A DNA stretch of 24,592 nucleotides from CAZLBC01 sp964557575 (GTDB taxonomy: Bacteria; Planctomycetota; Phycisphaerae; SM23-33): assembly GCA_964557575.1 (NCBI GenBank), contig CAZLBC010000077.1, positions 1 to 24,592 of the forward strand. The letters are read 5' to 3'. Position 1 is the first letter of the stretch. Each line of letters opens with the position of its first letter. Below are positions 21,414 to 24,592 of the stretch, piece after piece. The position numbers and the translations under genes are program-made. The notes beneath the pieces were generated by a model, which was given only the letters and a program-made list of their open reading frames with translations, was not told the origin of the DNA and did not search any database.

Positions 21414-22325
21414 TTATGACAACAGGGATTCAAGATATTTCTGTGCCCGCGCGATCTCCGCGGTGACCTCCCGTGCCGTGGGCAAAATCGGGATCCCCCG
21501 GGGCACCGGGTGCATGAAGACCGACGTCCAGCCGGCGTAGCCGATGCTCTTCAGGGCCGCGACGATCGGCCCGAAGTCCAGCCGGCCGCGTCCCGGCAAC
21601 TGCATCAATTCCTCGTCCTTCGGCCGTTTCTTATGGCAGCCCATGCCGTGCTCCCACGCGTAGAAGTGGAGGAGCCGCTCGCCGAGGTCGCCGATCAGCC
21701 GGGCGATCGCCGCCGGGTCCTGGGGGAGGTGGTAGGGGGCCAGGGCGATGCCGCAGTGTTCGGCATCGGCGATCTCGGCGAGCCACTTCATCGCGTCGGG
21801 GGTCTCGATGAGGTTGTTGCCGTGATTCTCGACGGCGATCGATACGCCGTGTTCGGCGGCGGCGGCGATATGGGGTTTCAATTTCTCGGCGAATGCCGCC
21901 ACGGCGGCTTTCAGCTTCCCGCCCTTCAGGCCCCGCGGCCCCCGTCCCCCGCAGACGAGGATCTTCCCGCCCAGTTTTCGGGCGAACGCCATTTCCTCCT
22001 GCAGGCGGAACGGCCCGAGGTCGTAGCGGGTCACGATGCCGAGCTTCACCCCGTGTTTTGCCAGGAGGGCGGCGAACCGATCGACGCCCATCTTCTCGAC
22101 CTGTTCCCGCTGGTTGCCGTGCTTTTCGGGCCAGATGTCGATGTGTTTCGCCCCCAGCCGCGGCAGTGCGGGCAGGATCTGTTCCAGGGGCAGGCGCCCG
22201 TACAGGCAGGAGGCGATGATCCAGCGGAATCCGAACGGCTTTTCGGCGCGAGCGGCGGCGGGGCAGGCGGCCGCGGCCGCGGCGATACCGCAGAAGCGGC
22301 GGCGGTCGATAGTGGTGTCCGTCAT
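21414..22325 (-). CDS. sugar isomerase/epimerase-like TIM barrel protein with a Tat-type signal
   Basis: The 303-residue protein begins MTDTTIDRRRFCGIAAAAAA, a twin-arginine signal, and continues with an AP endonuclease 2/xylose isomerase-like TIM barrel: LGAKHIDIWPEKHGNQ, GVSIAVENHGNN (candidate metal-binding Glu), CGIALAPYHLP, LLHFYAWEH and GYAGWTSVFMHP. It probably acts on sugars outside the cytoplasm, an inference from the signal. The ATG at 22325 is chosen because GGAGAAC lies 6 nt upstream; a start 60 bp earlier would precede the signal. It is the first gene of the operon with DJ-1 and Gfo/Idh/MocA genes and diverges from an AraC regulator. Confidence 0.88.
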   Translation of the reverse strand: MTDTTIDRRRFCGIAAAAAACPAAARAEKPFGFRWIIASCLYGRLPLEQILPALPRLGAKHIDIWPEKHGNQREQVEKMGVDRFAALLAKHGVKLGIVTRYDLGPFRLQEEMAFARKLGGKILVCGGRGPRGLKGGKLKAAVAAFAEKLKPHIAAAAEHGVSIAVENHGNNLIETPDAMKWLAEIADAEHCGIALAPYHLPQDPAAIARLIGDLGERLLHFYAWEHGMGCHKKRPKDEELMQLPGRGRLDFGPIVAALKSIGYAGWTSVFMHPVPRGIPILPTAREVTAEIARAQKYLESLLS

Positions 22326-22367
22326 AGGCGTGTTCTCCGCGCGAGTTGTCAAGCCGGTGCCGACACA

Positions 22368-22395
22368 ACGATAGATCCGTGACACCGGGCGTCAA
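22368..22395 (-). promoter_or_regulatory. candidate promoter of the isomerase / DJ-1 / oxidoreductase operon
   Basis: TTGACG (22395-22390) and TATCGT (22373-22368) are 16 bp apart on the minus strand; the leader to the ATG at 22325 would be about 36 nt. The divergent AraC gene has a possible -10 box TATATT at 22448-22453 but no convincing -35 box. GCAATG occurs twice in direct orientation (22412, 22430) and might mark AraC half-sites. Confidence 0.4.
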
Positions 22396-22469
22396 CTGGC
22401 GTATATTTTCCGCAATGATGACTGTTATTGCAATGTCAATACGCGCATATATTGTGTCTTATTACGCAA

Positions 22470-23324
22470 ATGAAGATGAGAAACACCGTACCCGCATACC
22501 GTGATTACCGCAGCCCCTTCACGCAGCTCGGGCGGTCTTTTCTGGAACTGACGCAGGTTGCCGGCGCCTCGTTCATCGTCCACGAGTGCGGTTACCTGCG
22601 TTACGAAAACTGGAATCATCGCGGTATTCGAAGCCCCTACTGGCGATTGCACTATAATTGCGAAGCGGGGAATGCCATCGCGTTCGGGGACGGGGAGTAT
22701 CCGCTGACGCCCGACGCGGCCGTTCTCACGCCGGCGGACGTGCTCTTCGATACCGTCGGCCGCAGGGATGTCCCGCACCTCTGGATTCATTTCAATCCCA
22801 GCGACGATTTCGCCATCGCCCTCCGGCGCCCGTGTTCGGTGGCCGTGACACCCGCCCTTCGATCGGCGCTGGACAATTATACCATTGCATACGATGACGT
22901 AGTTGATGGCGACGGTTTGCGGCGCCTCAATCATATATGCAAGGGCGTTCTTCACCTGACCTTTGCGGCGCTTCCCCGGGAATACTTTCATGTCTACCCG
23001 CCGATGGTACACCGGGTTGTCGAACACATCGCCCGCCACATGGATCGGAATCTGTCGAACCCGCGCCTTGCCGATTTTGCGGGAATGGGTCTGCGATCAT
23101 TCGAGTACTGGTTCAAACGGCACGTCGGTCAAAGCCCGGCCGCGTACGTCGCCGCCGAGCGCATCCGGGCCGCCTGCCGCACGCTGGCGCTCTCTGCGAA
23201 GTCGATCGACCGGGTCGCCGCGTTGCTGGGATTCCCGAACCGCTATTATTTCAGCCGCGTGTTCAAAAAGCACATGGGGTGCGGTCCCGCGGCGTTCAGG
23301 AAGGGCGGCACCGCCGGCAGGTGA
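22470..23324 (+). CDS. AraC-family regulator divergent from the isomerase/oxidoreductase operon
   Basis: The protein has an N-terminal cupin-like sensing domain (SFIVHECGYLRYENW, then YPLTPDAAVLTPADVLFDTV and HLWIHFNP) and a C-terminal AraC double HTH (NLSNPRLADFAGMGLRSFEY, then SIDRVAALLGFPNRYYFSRV), ending with FKKHMGCGPAAFRKG. It probably controls the divergent operon. The frame can be extended to a TTG at 22428, but the first ATG is at 22470 and gives a normal 284-residue regulator. No strong Shine-Dalgarno sequence precedes it. Its upstream DNA and 5' half are less GC-rich than the neighbouring genes. It converges with the transporter gene with 15 bp between stops. Confidence 0.92.
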   Translation: MKMRNTVPAYRDYRSPFTQLGRSFLELTQVAGASFIVHECGYLRYENWNHRGIRSPYWRLHYNCEAGNAIAFGDGEYPLTPDAAVLTPADVLFDTVGRRDVPHLWIHFNPSDDFAIALRRPCSVAVTPALRSALDNYTIAYDDVVDGDGLRRLNHICKGVLHLTFAALPREYFHVYPPMVHRVVEHIARHMDRNLSNPRLADFAGMGLRSFEYWFKRHVGQSPAAYVAAERIRAACRTLALSAKSIDRVAALLGFPNRYYFSRVFKKHMGCGPAAFRKGGTAGR

Positions 23325-23339
23325 CCGGCCGTCAGATTA

Positions 23340-24542
23340 TTACTCCCGTTCCATGGGGAGGATGACCAGGAGGTAGACCGCCGAAGAGAGGACGTAGGCG
23401 GCGAGGGTCAGGTTGAACGGCCAGAAGTAGCCGCCGTGCTCTATCAGCCATCCGCCGACGTTGGCCGTGACCCCGAACGAGGCGAGCCACGCGGTGGTCA
23501 TGATCCCCGACATCAGCGGGTGGTCGTGCGGGTGCGTTTTTTCCAGCGAAAAGTTCATGACCATCGGCTGCGCCATGTTCATCAGCGCACCCCGGGCCAG
23601 GAACGCCGCGACCGACAGCCAGAGGTGCCCTGAGACAGCCAAAATATACAGGAACGGAACCGAGAGCATCTGAAAGAGGATCACCGACCTGATCCGCCCC
23701 CACCGGCGGGCGAAGCGGGGCGCGGAGATCGCCCCGAGGATCATGGCGACCTGCATGGCGGCGAAGAGGGCCCCGATCTCCGAGGGTGCCAGGTTGAACC
23801 GGTCCGCGAAGTAGAGGTTCAGGAACGGGATCGACAGTCCCGCCCCCAGGCCCACCAGGACGTGGGGTGACGCGAGCCGCGCGATCTGCCACCACGAAGT
23901 TTCTACGTGGAAGAAGTGTTCCCGGTGATCGTCGATCAGTTTGCGGGTATGGATCAGCAGCACCGGCACCATCGAGAGTGAGGCGATCCCCACGTGGACC
24001 AGGAGAGAGATCCTGAATCCCCTGATCAACGGGTAGTCGCATGCCCGGAGTATGTCCGGCAGCCAGCCGGCCAGAAGCGCTCCCGGCACGCCCGAGGCGA
24101 TCATCAGGGCGAGGTCGAGGCCGAAAAGGAATGTCTGGTGACGGGCCTTCGTTCCCTTCATGATCATCGGCCCGCGGATGACCGTGGGGAAGGCCTGGGC
24201 GGCCCCGACACAGATCAGGCCGATCGCGATCGGCGCCATGTCGGCCCGGAAGATGACCAGCAGGGACGCCGACGCGGTCACCAGCCCGGTGATTACCAGG
24301 GCGGTCTTCAGCCGCAGCCGCCTGACCAGGAAGGCCGCCGGAATCGTCATCGCCATCATCGCCAGCGTCCTGGCCGAAAGCAGGTGGCCGATAACCCCCT
24401 CGCGGTGGCCGAGTTCCTTGAGGTAGAGGTTCAGGATGACCCCGAAGCCGCTGAACCCGAACCCGAAGAAAAACCCCGACAGGAGCAGGAGCCTGACGTC
24501 CCGGGAGGTCGGCAGCAGCAGGTTGAGTCGCCTGATGTTCAT
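23340..24542 (-). CDS. major facilitator superfamily transporter
   Basis: The roughly 400-residue protein has about twelve hydrophobic segments in two halves, beginning LLLLSGFFFGFGFSGFGVIL, with a basic cytoplasmic loop FLVRRLRLKTAL between segments 2 and 3 as usual for MFS proteins, and a matching RFARRWGRIRSVILF in the second half. The central loop carries HTRKLIDDHREHFFHVETSW. The substrate is unknown; a sugar or oligosaccharide would fit the neighbourhood, but that is only context. The start at 24542 is the first ATG; a TTG at 24572 in the same frame is possible, and neither has a clear ribosome binding site. The promoter would be at or beyond the window edge. Confidence 0.9.
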   Translation of the reverse strand: MNIRRLNLLLPTSRDVRLLLLSGFFFGFGFSGFGVILNLYLKELGHREGVIGHLLSARTLAMMAMTIPAAFLVRRLRLKTALVITGLVTASASLLVIFRADMAPIAIGLICVGAAQAFPTVIRGPMIMKGTKARHQTFLFGLDLALMIASGVPGALLAGWLPDILRACDYPLIRGFRISLLVHVGIASLSMVPVLLIHTRKLIDDHREHFFHVETSWWQIARLASPHVLVGLGAGLSIPFLNLYFADRFNLAPSEIGALFAAMQVAMILGAISAPRFARRWGRIRSVILFQMLSVPFLYILAVSGHLWLSVAAFLARGALMNMAQPMVMNFSLEKTHPHDHPLMSGIMTTAWLASFGVTANVGGWLIEHGGYFWPFNLTLAAYVLSSAVYLLVILPMERE

Positions 24543-24592
24543 ATCGCCGACCGGGATGGTAGTGCGAACCAAAGCGGAGGGAAAGAAAAAAG

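Noticed and set aside
1..24592. CRISPR arrays, tRNA and rRNA genes, riboswitches.
   Set aside because: No regularly spaced repeats, cloverleaf-like segments or recognisable RNA motifs were seen on reading; this was by eye, so a weak structured RNA could be missed.

Overview
The window comes from a GC-rich bacterial chromosome whose gene content suggests the PVC group (Planctomycetota, Lentisphaerota or Kiritimatiellota) or a similar polysaccharide-degrading lineage. The signs are a formylglycine sulfatase, several exported carbohydrate-active enzymes, Tat-type signals on a Gfo/Idh/MocA oxidoreductase and on a sugar isomerase-like protein, and AraC regulators beside catabolic genes. The taxonomic call is inference. 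I saw no rRNA, tRNA, CRISPR array or transposase gene.

Layout. 1-2058: a visibly AT-richer restriction-modification segment on the minus strand, with a complete cytosine-5 DNA methyltransferase overlapping the start of an HNH-type endonuclease that runs off the window. 2073-3797: a secreted sulfatase. 3872-4996: a two-gene toxin-antitoxin-like module (XRE regulator plus DUF6036-type nucleotidyltransferase fold) behind a compact promoter/operator. 5114-6133: L-threonine aldolase. 6175-13013: a minus-strand operon of an AraC regulator and three exported carbohydrate-active proteins, the last three joined by ATGA overlaps. 13135-15015 (plus): a sugar isomerase-like TIM barrel, a small cysteine-containing protein and a YugP-type membrane zinc peptidase. 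15019-15104: a REPIN-like inverted repeat between convergent genes. 15109-15909: a SpoIIE-type phosphatase. 16064-22325 (minus): Tat-signal isomerase, DJ-1/PfpI protein, Tat-signal oxidoreductase, an AbiE module, then transketolase. 22470-23324: an AraC regulator divergent from that operon. 23340-24542: an MFS transporter.

How the genes fit together. Two carbohydrate loci are each paired with an AraC regulator. In the first, the regulator is the leading gene of the glycosidase operon and also diverges from an isomerase-like gene. In the second, the regulator diverges from an isomerase / DJ-1 / oxidoreductase operon.

The most striking architecture is at 17973-19563. An AbiEi/AbiEii module and a short C-terminal gene remnant are bracketed by a 36-39 bp imperfect direct repeat of the 3' end of the oxidoreductase gene. 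Collapsing the repeat would place the oxidoreductase and transketolase genes next to each other in one operon, so the module looks like an insertion. Its toxin gene seems to lack about 100 internal residues. It has a consensus promoter with a 40 bp dyad, and transcription from it may continue into transketolase.

No single gene set here is clearly a new system. The best candidates for follow-up are the AbiE insertion, the XRE/DUF6036 module with an apparently leaderless mRNA, and the operon that places a DJ-1 protein between two exported sugar enzymes.
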